A stretch of DNA of 64,000 nucleotides from Oleiphilaceae bacterium (GCA_022447365.1 JAKVBL010000010.1:54418-118417); one strand, 5' to 3'; positions 56,355-64,000 are shown, counted from the stretch's first letter. Notes: generated by a model not told the origin, from the letters alone. Numbers and translations: made by a program.

Positions 56355-56615
56355 ATGGAAAAGGCTGTGTTTGAACCCACCCGAGAGCAACAGATTGTGG
56401 ATAAGTATGGCTTTCTGCTGGGGCTTGATGAAATAAGAGAGGTCTTGAAATTTAAATCCATTGACGCTCTAAAGAAGTCGTATTACGACAATAAGTTAGA
56501 AGTAAAACTACAGAAGATTGAGGGTCGTTCAGGTCTTTTTTGTACGGCAAAGACCGTCGCACACTATTTGGATCTTCTTGATAAACGAGTGGAAGAGAGA
56601 GATATGAAAAAGTAA
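56355..56615 (+). CDS. small helix-turn-helix protein upstream of tnsAB
   Basis: About 86 residues from ATG 56355; the frame is open further upstream. IVDKYGFLLGLDEIREVLKFKSIDALKKSYYDNKL looks like an excisionase/PrtN-like winged helix. Such proteins often sit at the head of mobile-element operons as regulators or accessory DNA benders. It ends 31 bases before the tnsAB start and is on the same strand. Confidence 0.6.
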   Translation: MEKAVFEPTREQQIVDKYGFLLGLDEIREVLKFKSIDALKKSYYDNKLEVKLQKIEGRSGLFCTAKTVAHYLDLLDKRVEERDMKK

Positions 56616-56632
56616 CCGCAAGGAGGCTTAGG

Positions 56633-56664
56633 TCGAAGCTGAGGGTTGCAGCCCTCAGCTTCGA
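56633..56664. promoter_or_regulatory. perfect 13-bp inverted repeat over the tnsAB start
   Basis: TCGAAGCTGAGGG and CCCTCAGCTTCGA flank the loop TTGCAG. The only early start codon of tnsAB (TTG 56646) is in the loop, and an AAGGAGG lies just upstream at 56620-56626. Folding could hide or expose the start, or it could be a protein site. Confidence 0.65.
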
Positions 56665-59219
56665 AGCGATCTTTTGACGTTAGCTCGCTATTCCTCAAGT
56701 CTCCCCCAACTGCCCCGAAAAATCAAGTTTTCCAGAATTGGCTGGCGGTCTCGTTGCGCTTACCAAAGCTGGAAAGCTTCGGGGTTTCGAATCCAAAACT
56801 TGAGGAACTAAAAATGCTAAGCGAAATAGAGGAAAAAGCTTACTTTGAGGCTATTAGGCTTTGTGAGTCAGGAAGGAGGTATGTGTCTTTAACCATGCGC
56901 AGCAAACCATCTAGGTCTGTAACGGAAGGGGGGTATCAAAACCAAAGCTCATTAATTTACTCAGAGAAAATGGGGTTCACGATTCAGGCGGAAAGTGGTA
57001 CCGGAGAATATGCGTCTTGTATTGCATATGAGTATGAAGATGAAGTGATTGGGATGTACGATCAGACACCAAAGGTGAAAGTAAGAGGTGTCAATGCAAA
57101 GGGGAAGCCAGCTAGTTGGTGGGTTCGTGCTGACTATTTGGTTTTAACGAAAAGCGGTGTTGAGATTCATGAGGTGAAGGCTGACTCATTCATAGAAGAC
57201 AAGCTTGCAAAAGGCCACCCCGCGTGGAGGAAGGGAAAAGACGGGATGGTTCACTATATCCCCGCGGAGGAATATTTCGCGGCGCTTGGCATCAAATACA
57301 TAGTTAAGCCAATCTCTTCTTTTAACAAGATACTTCTATCGAATCAGAAGCTTTTACTCTCCTCACGTGTTGAGAGTTTTCCAGATGATCAACTGATCAA
57401 AAGTGTAAAGAAGAATTTAACGGATTGCTTCTCCATGACAATGGAGGAGCTGATGCAAAAAGTTGGCATTGATGACACCGCGCCACTAGTCAGGATGGTT
57501 GATCAGAGAATGATCTTCTGCGAACTAGAAAAGGAGTTCCTAACAGACGATCAGAATGTTCATTTAGCGCTGAACAAAGAACTCTCAGGATATGCCAGGA
57601 GGTTGAGAGAAGATTCGGATATGTGCTTAAACATGATTGGCGCAGAAATAGATTTGCCATCGAAAAAACATGCAGAGGATGCTCTTTATAAACTAGAAAA
57701 AATCCAGCGTGGAGAAACGGGTAGAAGTATACGGCGCTGGAGGCAGTTAATAGATCAGGGAGAAAGAAATGGACTATCTCCATTTCAGTCATTGCTTACC
57801 AAATTGCCGAATTCTGGGAATCGAGATGAACGTTTTGAGCCCGTAGTCGTTGATACATTTCTTAAAGCGGTCGATGAGTTTTATGCGACGCCAAAAAGGC
57901 TAACTGTCTCGGCTACCTATCTTAAATATCAGCAGTTGGCATCTGAGGAGCATCCTGAATATGAGCCGATGTCCGAATCTACCTTCTATCGCCGAATAAA
58001 AAGGCTTGATCCTATGAAATTAGCCCAGAAAAGGGGCGGCAAGAGGTCAATGCACGCAAACTCGCCTACCTCAAAAGTTGAAGATAGGATTTTAAAGTCG
58101 CAAGTGGCTTTTCAGAAGGGTCACATCGATCATAATTTGGTTAAGTGTTATATCGTTTGGGCTAAAGATGGACATTCCGATTTTATAGATCGCCCAAGTC
58201 TTTCACTTCTGATAGATGAAGCTAGTGATTTGGTTCTTGGTTATCACTTCAGCTTTGCTAAGCCGTCAAGGATGGCGATTAGCTGCACATTTAGAGACTG
58301 TGTCAGACGGTTTGGTAAGTTGCCGGAAGAGATATTCTCTGATCACGGCCCTGATTTTAAGTCTGTATATAACCGAGCTTTGTTGGCCTCGGAAAGGGTT
58401 ACTCTATCTTTTAGGCCAAAGTCATGTTCTAAAGCTGGTTCTGAGGTTGAGAGGTTTTTCAACGAGTTTAAAACTACTTGGCTGGTTCATCGAGAAGGTA
58501 ATACCGTTGACAAGCACGCGATACGTGCGATCGACGGTAAATTCAATTCTAAAAATTTTGCAGTTCTGCAGCCAGAAGATTTACTCCGTGAGTTTGAGCA
58601 ATTTGTTTCCTGGAGGAACAATAAACTGCGTGGGTCGAGGACTGAGACTGCATCGTTTTCCTTTAATAGAAGTCAGAAATTATATGGTTATGTTGGGCGT
58701 AAAATAGCCTTTGATCCAAAGTTCCTTGTTGCATCAGCTGTCGATGCGAGAGCTTTTACAATCGAAAGAAATGACGTAAAGATTGATGGTATTCGTTATT
58801 CACACCCCGACCTTTCTCGTCATAAACACTCCAAAACTAAAGTAGAAGTAAGAGTAGAGCCTGAGAATCCATACATTGTTTACGCATATGTAAATCGTAG
58901 ATGGATAAGTTGCGTAGCTACGGGCGCAATTGAGTTTGCTGAGAAATCAAACCTGTTTAAGAGAGTTGAGACCTTAAAAATTAGGGGCGCTGGAACACTG
59001 CGGCTTCAAGCGAGAAATGCATCTAGAAAGCGTTTGGCCGATGAGCTTGTCAAGGCTGATCGACAGTTACTAGAGAGTCAAAATACCGTCCTTGATGAAT
59101 GCTCCGCAGTTAAAAATGTACGTTCCGAGCATGCAAAAGAAGATATCCCAAGCATTTTTGACGAAATCATGAGCGAGACCGTGACTGCCCTGCCAACATC
59201 CAAATGGAGTGTCCAATGA
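56646..59219 (+). CDS. TnsA-TnsB fusion transposase (Tn7-like)
   Basis: About 857 residues if begun at TTG 56646; an in-frame TGA at 56640 rules out an earlier start, and the next ATG is at 56814. Residues ~120-180 form a TnsA-type endonuclease core: YEYEDEVIGMYDQTPKVK, Asp in RADY (about 163) and EVK (about 176-178). The rest is TnsB: two HTH regions, then DDE residues in LLIDEAS (about 523), SDHGPDF (about 566) and VERFF (about 602) with D-35-E spacing, and a Mu-type C-terminal beta domain. Fusion of both strand-cutting activities predicts cut-and-paste transposition. Stop overlaps tnsC start (ATGA). Confidence 0.9.
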   Translation: MQPSASKRSFDVSSLFLKSPPTAPKNQVFQNWLAVSLRLPKLESFGVSNPKLEELKMLSEIEEKAYFEAIRLCESGRRYVSLTMRSKPSRSVTEGGYQNQSSLIYSEKMGFTIQAESGTGEYASCIAYEYEDEVIGMYDQTPKVKVRGVNAKGKPASWWVRADYLVLTKSGVEIHEVKADSFIEDKLAKGHPAWRKGKDGMVHYIPAEEYFAALGIKYIVKPISSFNKILLSNQKLLLSSRVESFPDDQLIKSVKKNLTDCFSMTMEELMQKVGIDDTAPLVRMVDQRMIFCELEKEFLTDDQNVHLALNKELSGYARRLREDSDMCLNMIGAEIDLPSKKHAEDALYKLEKIQRGETGRSIRRWRQLIDQGERNGLSPFQSLLTKLPNSGNRDERFEPVVVDTFLKAVDEFYATPKRLTVSATYLKYQQLASEEHPEYEPMSESTFYRRIKRLDPMKLAQKRGGKRSMHANSPTSKVEDRILKSQVAFQKGHIDHNLVKCYIVWAKDGHSDFIDRPSLSLLIDEASDLVLGYHFSFAKPSRMAISCTFRDCVRRFGKLPEEIFSDHGPDFKSVYNRALLASERVTLSFRPKSCSKAGSEVERFFNEFKTTWLVHREGNTVDKHAIRAIDGKFNSKNFAVLQPEDLLREFEQFVSWRNNKLRGSRTETASFSFNRSQKLYGYVGRKIAFDPKFLVASAVDARAFTIERNDVKIDGIRYSHPDLSRHKHSKTKVEVRVEPENPYIVYAYVNRRWISCVATGAIEFAEKSNLFKRVETLKIRGAGTLRLQARNASRKRLADELVKADRQLLESQNTVLDECSAVKNVRSEHAKEDIPSIFDEIMSETVTALPTSKWSVQ

Positions 59220-60316
59220 AGAGATACATTGATGCCGGGAGCGCAATAAAGGAAACCTATATACAGCACCCGATCTGGGCCGAAACTTTAGAGCTTTGCT
59301 ATGCCAATGTGGCGATGGCGGAGCCATCTGAGGTCGTTACGGTCATCGGGCCTTCGAGGGTCGGGAAGTCAAAGCTCAGTCTTGCGGTCAGAGGGCTGTT
59401 AAATCCTCCTGGAGTAGCACTAGATGATAAAGAGTCTCTCTCTATTGGTGTGAGAGCTTCAAATTGCAGTAAAGGAGGTGCATTCAGTACCAAAGCTTTT
59501 GCCCAAAAAACAGTGACAGCATTCAATCATCCGATTATGTCTGACTGGGTTGCCAAAAGCTTATATGACGATTCGAGAGGGCCGAGTGAGGCCAGTATGT
59601 GGAATGCTTTGGAGCGCGGCCTTCCCGTCGCGGGAAAGCGGTATATGTTTGTCGACGAGGCTCAAAACATAACAAGAACAACTGGGAAGAATGGCCCTGG
59701 TAAGGTTCTGGACGCATGGAAGTGTTTTGCCGAGGAGGCCGGGATAGTACTTATTCTCACCGGAACCTATGCACTTCATGATGCCATTAACCAAGCGCCA
59801 CATGTTATAGGTCGTGAAGGCGAAATACACTTTCCGAGATATCAGGTTACCAAAGAAGAGCTAAAGTCGTTTCTTCAAATACTGAAAACCTACGAAAAAC
59901 ACCTTCCAATAGATAAATCCATGGGGTCTTTAGATGATCATATTCAGTTTCTGTACTTTGGAAGCATGGGTTGTATCGGTCACTTGAGCCGGTGGTTCAG
60001 AAAGGCATTAGCTCGATGTATGGTGATGAAGTCAGATATCACCCTCGAGATTTTACGCCTGTCGAGAGTCAGTGACAGCAAACTACGATTGCTATCGGAC
60101 GATATTCGTTCAGGCGAGGAAGTCATGGCAATCAGCAATTTGTTTTGCAGTCCCCATTATGAAGATCTGGAAATGCCAGACCCAGTGCAGAACAAAGAAA
60201 ATCAAGAAATCAATGATCAACCGAGCACCAAGAAACAACGAGATCAAAAGCCATATACATGCAATGCTGAGAGAAGAAAGGCAGGAGATCGAGTAAAGGG
60301 GGTTGTTGATGTTTGA
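59216..60316 (+). CDS. TnsC/TniB-type AAA+ ATPase
   Basis: 366 residues from ATG 59216 (GGAG seven bases upstream), overlapping the tnsAB stop. Walker A VIGPSRVGKSKLS (residues ~44-52) and Walker B MFVDEAQN (~143-150) are intact. The protein forms a filament or ring that links the target selector to the transposase. Overlaps tniQ by 8 bases. Confidence 0.9.
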   Translation: MKRYIDAGSAIKETYIQHPIWAETLELCYANVAMAEPSEVVTVIGPSRVGKSKLSLAVRGLLNPPGVALDDKESLSIGVRASNCSKGGAFSTKAFAQKTVTAFNHPIMSDWVAKSLYDDSRGPSEASMWNALERGLPVAGKRYMFVDEAQNITRTTGKNGPGKVLDAWKCFAEEAGIVLILTGTYALHDAINQAPHVIGREGEIHFPRYQVTKEELKSFLQILKTYEKHLPIDKSMGSLDDHIQFLYFGSMGCIGHLSRWFRKALARCMVMKSDITLEILRLSRVSDSKLRLLSDDIRSGEEVMAISNLFCSPHYEDLEMPDPVQNKENQEINDQPSTKKQRDQKPYTCNAERRKAGDRVKGVVDV

Positions 60317-61664
60317 TATCCCATTAGTTGCTGAAGAAACAGGCAGTGTAGAGTCGCTAATATCCTATCTTCATCGGTGTGCATATCACCACGCTGTATC
60401 AACATCTCAGTTTATAGAGTACCTACATAGAGAGATTAACAAGGTGGCAGTGAGAAAAGCACCGGTGAAAGCGTCGCAATCAATAGATTTAAGCAGCCTG
60501 TTAATCGCTAGTAGGCATACAGATAGATACGTTGGAATCGTGCACAAACTGACCGGTAGAGATATTTCAAATTCAACGCTTATAAAACTCAATCAATTTG
60601 TTACACAACCGAGAAGAGAGGTTCACAAAAAGCACAGATGGTGCCCGGAATGCTTTCGTGCTTTTCAGGAACTTGGTCAAGAACCTTATCTCAAGCTTAT
60701 TTGGAGCTTTGCGGAAGTTACCCATTGCCCCCATCATCGGACGCCCTTGGTTGACCGGTGCAGCCGTTGTGGAAGACTGCAGCATTTTATTGGGAGAACT
60801 GCGCCCTTAGATATTTGCCATAACAAAAAGTGCAGAGCTGATCTGGCATTTAGAAACGGAATTTCTGCGAAGGATCTCCTACCAAGTTGGTTTCATCAAG
60901 GTGAAGATTTATTGAGGTTGCTCGAGAAGCTGGTAAATGATCAATCTGATGGTGCTGAATACTTCTGGGATGCTCCATTTGTAAACCATTGGGAGGAACG
61001 AATATTTAGGCATTCTGAATTTCAGGAAGGACTTAGGGAGTCTATTAATCATTTTTCTTTGCGCTGCGCGGATCCCGAGTTTGATAAGGCCTATAAATTC
61101 TTTTGGAGTAACAAAGAGAGGCGCCATCAAGTCTGGGGAGACGATCCAATCTCTCTCAAAACCCTACGCGCACTGGCATTCTATGCTGATACGGGGATTT
61201 ACGATGTGCTTATGGGAAATATGATGAAGGGGGCGAAACCTCTTAAATTGACTTCTTATCATCTAATGCCGAGCGGTCTTGCCAAGATTAAACAGCGTAA
61301 GCCTCAAAATCACGAACAGAATCTAGGAAAGCTCTCAAGATTTTTAAGTCGCAGACCAGCGCTTCCGTTGAAAGAGGTCGCTCGAAAGTGCGAGCTTAGC
61401 GTTGGGTACATCAAATATCGTTTTCCAGTGCTTGCTGAAAAAATCATATCTCGCCACCAAGAGCACTTAAGAAAGCTTTCAATTGATAAGCACAGATTGG
61501 CTACGAGGGCCGCGTTGGCTTACTTCAATCACGAAGCATATGCTGATAATCCAAAATCACGGAAGCAGGCATTGATTGCCTTATCCGCAGATACGGGGCT
61601 CAGTAAGATGTATTTGAAGCCAGCAATACAAAATGCGTATTCCCACTACATGCAATCATCATGA
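60309..61664 (+). CDS. TniQ/TnsD-family target-site protein
   Basis: 451 residues from ATG 60309 (GGGGG just upstream). TniQ zinc region: RWCPECFRAFQELGQEPYL, THCPHHRTPLVDRCSRCGR and CHNKKC. The N-terminus (LISYLHRCAYHHAVSTSQFI) is the TniQ start. The C-terminal part (PLKEVARKCELSVGYIKYRFP) contains HTH motifs, as in TnsD. It either binds a target site or bridges to another selector, most likely the coupled fourth gene. Confidence 0.88.
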   Translation: MFDIPLVAEETGSVESLISYLHRCAYHHAVSTSQFIEYLHREINKVAVRKAPVKASQSIDLSSLLIASRHTDRYVGIVHKLTGRDISNSTLIKLNQFVTQPRREVHKKHRWCPECFRAFQELGQEPYLKLIWSFAEVTHCPHHRTPLVDRCSRCGRLQHFIGRTAPLDICHNKKCRADLAFRNGISAKDLLPSWFHQGEDLLRLLEKLVNDQSDGAEYFWDAPFVNHWEERIFRHSEFQEGLRESINHFSLRCADPEFDKAYKFFWSNKERRHQVWGDDPISLKTLRALAFYADTGIYDVLMGNMMKGAKPLKLTSYHLMPSGLAKIKQRKPQNHEQNLGKLSRFLSRRPALPLKEVARKCELSVGYIKYRFPVLAEKIISRHQEHLRKLSIDKHRLATRAALAYFNHEAYADNPKSRKQALIALSADTGLSKMYLKPAIQNAYSHYMQSS

Positions 61665-62431
61665 AAGATAAAAGGGTTTTGCCGGGTTATGAGTTCGTTG
61701 ATCAGAGAGCCTTGAGATGTATTTTGTTGTATCGAGATTCGTCTACTCAAATTCATATTGATGATGCCATTGAATTTATCGAGTGGTTGAAAAGTCAAAA
61801 TAAGATCGATGAGCGAACGTTTGAGCACAAGGTAGCTGATTTGAGATCTCGCCCGAATGCGGGCCATTTCGAGATTCGAGATTTGTCTGCAGGAATTATT
61901 AAGGAGATTGTCTCTAAGATAGATCGAAGGGAGATTGCAAATATTAAGAACGGCTGTCCGCATATAGTACTTAGGGTTACGAAGTCTATCGCTCAGAGTA
62001 AGGCGCTTTTACTAATTGCGCATCGTTTTAAGCTTTCTGCGGTCCAGCTTTCTGGTCTACGACGTTCGCACCTGCAGCTGATAGACGGCACCCCGTGCTT
62101 AGTTAGTAGAGAGCGCTGGATAGAACGTGATGCGTATGAATTGGAGGCAGAATACAGCCGTTTCGTTGGCAACTGGTTTCGCCTTCAAAATTATGAGGAT
62201 GAAGACACGTATTTTTTCTCACCACTTACAAGGTGGGCTGTGCAGAGTCAGGTCTCTATGCTGGAAACCTATTTCTATGAGGATGTTGTGCGTAGGTCTT
62301 TGCTCTCCTTGTCTAAAACGTCAGAAGATTATCAAGCATCACAAGTGGGCCTGGAAAGGAAGAGCAAAGTCAGTGTAATTCGCCTGCCCAGATTTTTCTT
62401 AGAGCGTAATTACCTTGCTATCGTGAGCTGA
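61661..62431 (+). CDS. fourth Tn7-like operon gene, TnsF-like (degenerate tyrosine-recombinase fold)
   Basis: 256 residues, start overlapping the tniQ stop by ATGA. The N-terminal ~100 residues are helical and could be a core-binding domain. Residues ~112-142 (SKALLLIAHRFKLSAVQLSGLRRSHLQL, quoted in two halves: SKALLLIAHRFKLSA and VQLSGLRRSHLQL) resemble the start of a tyrosine-recombinase catalytic domain (GLRxSEL..LRWSDI), but the Arg is replaced and no HxxR or Tyr motif is seen later. TnsF of Tn6022-like elements is described as a target selector with an inactivated tyrosine recombinase domain; this gene fits that place and description. Homology not proven by eye. Confidence 0.6.
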   Translation: MKDKRVLPGYEFVDQRALRCILLYRDSSTQIHIDDAIEFIEWLKSQNKIDERTFEHKVADLRSRPNAGHFEIRDLSAGIIKEIVSKIDRREIANIKNGCPHIVLRVTKSIAQSKALLLIAHRFKLSAVQLSGLRRSHLQLIDGTPCLVSRERWIERDAYELEAEYSRFVGNWFRLQNYEDEDTYFFSPLTRWAVQSQVSMLETYFYEDVVRRSLLSLSKTSEDYQASQVGLERKSKVSVIRLPRFFLERNYLAIVS

Positions 62432-62433
62432 TG

Positions 62434-62457
62434 TATATAATTTAGCTAAATTATATA
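62434..62457. repeat. perfect 24-bp A/T-rich palindrome after the transposition operon
   Basis: TATATAATTTAG followed by its exact reverse complement, beginning 3 bases after the stop of the TnsF-like gene. Could be a terminator without a GC core, or a protein site. Confidence 0.5.
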
Positions 62458-62577
62458 AAAGCGTCACTTAGGTCTAAATATGAGCGACCCCCTCAACAAC
62501 CGGACATCTCATCCATGTCATGGTTCTATTTTTCGGGGGACCTCAATCATGCCTACGGTATTTGTTAGCTTTGCAGC

Positions 62578-62784
62578 ATGAGTGAAAGAGACAAACGAAT
62601 AAAAGAGCTGAAAAATATGGCTCTCAAGCTATTTAACGATGACCACGATGCAGCAGAAACGTGGCTTAGTCGCCCTCTGTCTGCTCTCGGAGGTAAGACT
62701 CCTATTTCGATGACAAAGACAAATCGTGACTTTACAGCGGTAGCAGACTTAATTGGACGATTGCAAACAGGAGTGTTCAACTAG
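62578..62784 (+). CDS. solo MbcA/ParS/Xre (DUF2384) antitoxin-domain protein
   Basis: 68 residues. Matches the C-terminal toxin-binding domain of the Xre/MbcA/ParS antitoxins: LFNDDHDAAETWLSRPLSALGGKTPISM then VADLIGRLQTGVF. The N-terminal Xre helix-turn-helix of full-length members is missing and no RES toxin gene follows. It could be a truncated antitoxin, an orphan that neutralises a toxin elsewhere, or a short functional variant. The ribosome site is weak. Confidence 0.72.
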   Translation: MSERDKRIKELKNMALKLFNDDHDAAETWLSRPLSALGGKTPISMTKTNRDFTAVADLIGRLQTGVFN

Positions 62785-63353
62785 AGTGATGTTTTGCGCT
62801 AAATCTCAGGGACTGCGCGCCAGTTCTTCAAAGTTGTCTTCACTTGAAAAGTTATCAAGAAAATAAGGGGCTTCGTCGTTACCCTTTAACTAAGATGTAG
62901 ACGTCCAAATCTGCTCTTACATCACTCGCAATTAGTTTTAAGCAGTCCGTACAAATAGACAATTGCAGACATGGCTCAGCCGCCTTGCCTATGCCCGCTT
63001 CAATAGGAAAGCAGAAGTCACCGAAAACTCTTCACTCACTTAAGTATTAGCTAATCAAAGCGCTCTTGAGCGTGCTTGTTTAAAACTACACAAGGAAGTG
63101 AATTGTGCTCGTTTAGCACCCGAGGGAACATGAAAAATCTAATGAAATCAGAGTTTTGAGTCGTTTTGTGGATTACATACGAGACCCCTCACTATTTCTA
63201 CATACGTAACCCCTCATATATGTGACAAATAAATGAGTAAGATTCGAGTTTTTTCTTTTAAAAACAAAGTAGTATATGGAAAAGGGAAGAGGCTACCTGT
63301 CATGCATATGAGGGGGGTCTCACTATACAAATGTTATACACAAGGAAGATAAA
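62785..63353. other. non-coding region before the gene cassette
   Basis: 569 bases with no convincing gene on either strand. It holds a small hairpin AAGCGCTC/GAGCGTGCTT near 63059-63080, repeated CCCCTCA-type motifs (63175-63327) and two copies of ACACAAGGAAG (about 63090 and 63338). No integron integrase is encoded here, although an attI-like position is expected just before 63333. Confidence 0.5.
63175..63327. repeat. set of ~18-bp CCCCTCA-type repeats
   Basis: ACATACGAGACCCCTCAC (63175-63192) and ACATACGTAACCCCTCAT (63200-63217) are direct repeats 25 bases apart. An inverted copy lies at 63301-63327 (reverse strand AGTGAGACCCCCCTCATATG). A weaker copy, GAGCGACCCCCTCAAC, is at about 62484. 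They could be transposase (TnsB) sites at a transposon end, integrase sites of an attI, or operators. Confidence 0.5.
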
Positions 63354-63791
63354 GTGAATCTGGCAAAATTCATCTTACAGAAAATCGGAATCGGCTTTCT
63401 CTACGGCGTTGGCTTTGTCCTAGGTGCTTGGGCAATAGGTATATTGGTAAATGGCACACCAAACTACTTCGAGTCCGAGGCAGCGAAAACTACTGTTAAC
63501 GAATCCAGAATTAATCAAAGCTTAAATGTAGTCTCCTCTAGCGTTCAAATTAAACCCGATTACGCAAACATTTCAGGTGAGGTCTTTAACCTAGAAAACG
63601 ATCTCGTTAATCAAGCTAATATCGAGCTTTATCTATTAAACAAAGAAGATGAAATGCTTCATAAATGCACTCATCTTCTCAATAAACCTATACCGCCAAA
63701 AGAAACAGTAAACTTTAGTTTTGTGTGTAATGGTTTCGCGCCCTCACTGTATAAAAACTTTGGCTCTCATCAAACTTATGCGGTTAAATAA
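63354..63791 (+). CDS. small membrane-anchored protein in probable integron cassette
   Basis: 145 residues from GTG 63354 with AAGGAAG upstream. One N-terminal TM helix (IGFLYGVGFVLGAWAIGIL), then an extracytoplasmic beta-rich domain with two Cys (HKCTHLL, SFVCNGF). No family recognised. A GTTATAC at 63333-63339 before it and an attC-like structure just after its stop give the layout of a mobile gene cassette. Confidence 0.65.
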   Translation: MNLAKFILQKIGIGFLYGVGFVLGAWAIGILVNGTPNYFESEAAKTTVNESRINQSLNVVSSSVQIKPDYANISGEVFNLENDLVNQANIELYLLNKEDEMLHKCTHLLNKPIPPKETVNFSFVCNGFAPSLYKNFGSHQTYAVK

Positions 63792-63794
63792 AAT

Positions 63795-63932
63795 GTACAA
63801 CTAGGCGCTCAATGCTCGGCCAACAAGTTGGCCTGGACAGTAACTGCTCCGGCCTTTTTGGTGTATGTCGCTTCGCGCCAATTTACACCAAAAATTCCTC
63901 CACAGTGCCTGCCCATTAGCGCGGCGTTATAT
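63795..63932 (+). other. attC-like recombination site
   Basis: 138 bases starting 4 bases after the cassette gene stop. Outer boxes: GTACAAC (63795-63801) and GTTATAT (63926-63932), the latter preceded by GCGGC as in many attC sites. AACTAGGCGCT and AGCGCGGCGTT pair at both ends with central mismatches. Inside are TTTTTGGTGTA/TACACCAAAAA and GGCC-rich arms, so the whole can fold as an imperfect attC hairpin. Confidence 0.62.
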
Positions 63933-63952
63933 TTTGAAAGGATTCTGAACAA

Positions 63953-64000
63953 GTGACAAAACATGAAAAAGTAATTCTAATATTTGTTGTCCTCATATTC
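63953..64000 (+). CDS. start of next cassette gene (3' truncated by window end)
   Basis: GTG 63953 opens a frame to the window end: TKHEKVILIFVVLIF, a probable N-terminal TM segment. It begins 20 bases after the attC-like site with AAAGGA upstream, as expected for the next cassette of an array. Confidence 0.4.
   Translation, partial: MTKHEKVILIFVVLIF

Noticed and set aside
58216..58707. A 163-residue frame inside tnsAB
   Set aside because: It overlaps the catalytic part of the TnsB domain in another frame and has no independent support.
56646..62431. CRISPR-associated transposon (CAST)
   Set aside because: No repeat-spacer array, no cas gene and no guide-like repeats are seen near the operon within the window.
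62785..63353. Integron integrase on the minus strand
   Set aside because: No frame longer than about 70 codons and no tyrosine-recombinase motif is found on either strand here.

Overview
The window looks like chromosome of a marine gammaproteobacterium, probably Oceanospirillales-like or Alteromonadales-like. This rests on the mix of gene families (sensor diguanylate cyclases, PEP-CTERM proteins, several photolyases, MipA, AbgT and ACR3 transporters) and on short intergenic repeats of a type common in marine gammaproteobacteria. I could not make a species call. No rRNA or tRNA gene was recognised.

Positions 1-52.8 kb are ordinary host chromosome in small transcription units. In order they hold: a 5'-truncated WbpM/CapD-type sugar-nucleotide dehydratase; a MocR regulator with a DUF1338 enzyme nearby; a PstS-like / outer-membrane barrel / diguanylate cyclase triad; a decayed di-haem peroxidase and hybrid kinase locus; a fasciclin protein; an AraC-arsC-acr3 arsenic unit; a pectinacetylesterase-like / hypothetical / lnt unit; AraC and GGDEF-EAL genes; and oxyR divergent from ahpC-ahpF. 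Between 28 and 38 kb lies a light and redox region: three photolyase/cryptochrome genes, a DUF2256 gene too short for routine gene calling, two PEP-CTERM proteins, and a CrtI/RetSat-like flavoprotein coupled to a 2Fe-2S reductase. Further on are a TetR / ThDP enzyme / CMD unit, an acetyl-CoA hydrolase/transferase and an AbgT transporter (the last two behind perfect FNR-type boxes), panD, a desaturase, a broken MASE1-GGDEF gene, an HxlR regulator facing a 34-residue peptide gene, an ABC exporter, and MipA.

From about 52.8 kb to the end the content changes to accessory DNA. It carries a ribbon-helix-helix gene with an HNH-nuclease-like gene, an unknown gene divergent from a small DNA-binding gene, and then a tightly coupled four-gene Tn7-like transposition operon: a TnsA-TnsB fusion, TnsC, TniQ, and a fourth protein that resembles a catalytically dead tyrosine recombinase. 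The fourth gene matches the description of the TnsF class of target selectors known from Tn6022-like elements. Downstream are a solo DUF2384 antitoxin-like gene, a set of short repeats, and what looks like an integron gene cassette: a small membrane-protein gene, an attC-like structure, and the start of another cassette gene. No integron integrase is visible. I could not fix the transposon ends.

Two signalling loci (9.7-11.5 kb and 44.6-46.1 kb) each carry several inactivating lesions, so part of the sensory repertoire appears to be decaying. Hairpins with a GGGGTCAGAGT-type arm recur at least four times between genes, at least once placed as a terminator.
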